A stretch of DNA of 7,079 nucleotides from Candidatus Schekmanbacteria bacterium (GTDB taxonomy: Bacteria; Schekmanbacteria; GWA2-38-11; J061), in NCBI GenBank assembly GCA_003695725.1, contig RFHX01000105.1, forward strand, positions 1 to 7,079. Reading direction: 5' to 3'. Made by a program: the position numbers and the translations under genes. Shown here in pieces: positions 6,055 to 7,079 of this stretch. The notes under the pieces were generated by a model. That model saw nothing but the letters and a program-made list of their open reading frames with translations, was not told where the DNA came from and searched no databases. Position 1 is the first letter of the stretch, and each line of letters starts with the position of its first letter.

Positions 6055-7079
6055 TTATCTAACTGCTGTTACTCCCTTTGTATCAACCTTCTTTTCTATA
6101 TAGTCACAACGAAGACATCTCTCGCATTCACGGAGAGCATCTTCTTTCCTCAATGCAAGTTCGACTTCTACATCCTTCCTCCTTTCCGTCACCGGTACAG
6201 TTGGAGCTTCGATACGCTCAAAAGGCGCAGGTGCAGACCTCAAATTATAGGGCACAGTGTCTTCATAAGGTTCAAGCCAAAAACAGGCAGAACGTTCTTC
6301 TTTCGGCAAATCTCGGGATAAATACTTATTGATTGAAACAGCTGCTTTTTCTCCTGAGCCGACTGCATCAGCAATTGTAGCAGGGCCTGTTACAACATCT
6401 CCTCCTGCAAAGACATCTTCAACAGTTGTTTTCATCTCATGGTCAGCATAGATATAGCCGGTGTAGGAAAGTCCTATGCCGCTGTCCTTCATAATGGTCT
6501 CAGCATCGATTTTCTGCCCAATCGCCGCTATAACTGTGTTAGTTTCAACTTCAAAGTCTTCTCCCTCGACAGGCACAGACCTCCTTCTACCATTGAGGTC
6601 ATAACCTTTTATTTCCATCTTGCCGCAGATTAGTTTCTTTACCTTACCACTTTCACCAACAATCTTTAATGGTCGTGCAAGAAATAAAAATTTTATTCCC
6701 TCTTTTTCTGCTTCTTTAATCTCGTCTTTAATAGCTGGCATCTCTTCGCGGTCACGTCTGTAAATTATAGTAACATCAGAACCCAACCTGAAAGCCGTAC
6801 GCGCCGCATCTATAGCCGCATTTCCTCCTCCTATGACGGAAACCTTTTTCCCAAGATTTGGCTCGATTCCCTTTCTAAAATCTTTAAGCAAATCCCAAGC
6901 CTGAATTACTCCGTCTAAATCTTCTCCTTCTATGCCAAGTGGCGTTGGTGATTGAGCCCCTATTGCAATATAAAATGCTTTGTATCCTTCTTTTCGCAAC
7001 TCGTTCAAAGAGATATCCTTCCCAACTTCACAATTGAGCTTGAGTTCAATGCCTGTGCTCAATATGAAATCGATATCCC
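6055..7079 (-). CDS. GltD-like NADPH/FAD-dependent oxidoreductase with C-terminal CxxCxxC tail (partial, 5' end beyond window)
   Basis: C-terminal portion of a flavoprotein of the glutamate synthase small-subunit (GltD)/pyridine nucleotide-disulfide oxidoreductase family, which moves electrons between NAD(P)H and FAD/Fe-S partners. The frame stays open to the right edge (codons for D-I-D-F-I precede L-S-T-G), so the TTG at 7062 is an internal leucine, not a start. Numbering from that codon, the NAD(P)H-binding motif is VSVIGGGNAAIDAARTAFRLG (74-94), followed by YRRDREEMPA (101-110), typical of NADPH-preferring GltD relatives. The second flavin-binding motif is DVFAGGDVVTGPATIADAVGSG (216-237). 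A tail with C313-x2-C316-x2-C319-Asp may bind an Fe-S cluster or zinc together with partner residues. The N-terminal FAD-binding glycine motif and any ferredoxin-like domain would lie outside. It is upstream of the 188-aa gene in the same unit. Whether it is GltD itself or an HdrA/NfnB/formate-dehydrogenase-linked relative cannot be told here; the lack of a visible gltB argues against calling it gltD. Confidence 0.9.
   Translation of the reverse strand, partial: DIDFILSTGIELKLNCEVGKDISLNELRKEGYKAFYIAIGAQSPTPLGIEGEDLDGVIQAWDLLKDFRKGIEPNLGKKVSVIGGGNAAIDAARTAFRLGSDVTIIYRRDREEMPAIKDEIKEAEKEGIKFLFLARPLKIVGESGKVKKLICGKMEIKGYDLNGRRRSVPVEGEDFEVETNTVIAAIGQKIDAETIMKDSGIGLSYTGYIYADHEMKTTVEDVFAGGDVVTGPATIADAVGSGEKAAVSINKYLSRDLPKEERSACFWLEPYEDTVPYNLRSAPAPFERIEAPTVPVTERRKDVEVELALRKEDALRECERCLRCDYIEKKVDTKGVTAVR

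Noticed and set aside
7060-7062. TTG as the start of the GltD-like gene
   Set aside because: The frame remains open to the window edge and the preceding codons (D-I-D-F-I) fit the family, so this is an internal leucine codon in a truncated gene.
1-7079. CRISPR array, tRNA, rRNA, insertion sequence or attachment site
   Set aside because: No regularly spaced direct repeats, cloverleaf-like segments, transposase-like frames or terminal inverted repeats were seen on reading both strands.

Overview
The window is an AT-rich bacterial segment in which every recognisable gene lies on the minus strand, so the reading order is from the right edge to the left. It holds five complete genes and one gene cut by the right edge. 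Strong AGGAGG-type ribosome binding sites, a TTG start codon, an intrinsic terminator and tightly spaced flavin and iron-sulfur redox genes suggest a bacterium with an anaerobic or versatile redox metabolism. A Desulfobacterota-like or uncultivated anaerobic lineage would fit, but the taxon cannot be fixed from the sequence alone.

Right block (7079 to about 5369). A GltD-like NADPH/FAD oxidoreductase with a C-terminal CxxCxxC tail runs in from beyond the window. It is followed after 33 bases by a 188-residue protein of unknown function (called B here). A clear intrinsic terminator closes this unit.

Middle block (5272 to 4709). A 187-residue protein (A) is a diverged paralog of B. The two align without a gap over nearly their whole length and share four cysteines at identical spacing. 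About 270 non-coding bases follow, containing a long A/T-rich palindrome that overlaps a candidate promoter.

Left block (4436 to 171). A tight three-gene operon encodes a flavoprotein of the GlcD/FAD-linked-oxidase type (483 aa), an iron-sulfur protein of the GlcF/HdrD (CCG-domain) type (417 aa), and a second flavoprotein of the same broad superfamily (508 aa). Spacers are 16 and 17 bases. By family knowledge such sets oxidise a 2-hydroxy acid or related alcohol at FAD and pass electrons through Fe-S clusters to another carrier. The substrate and acceptor cannot be read from the sequence.

The least explained elements are the A/B paralog pair with its Cys4 signature, and the unusual details of the oxidase operon: two full-length flavoproteins around one Fe-S subunit, altered flavin-binding loops, and a serine where the first cluster motif of the Fe-S protein would be expected to carry a cysteine.
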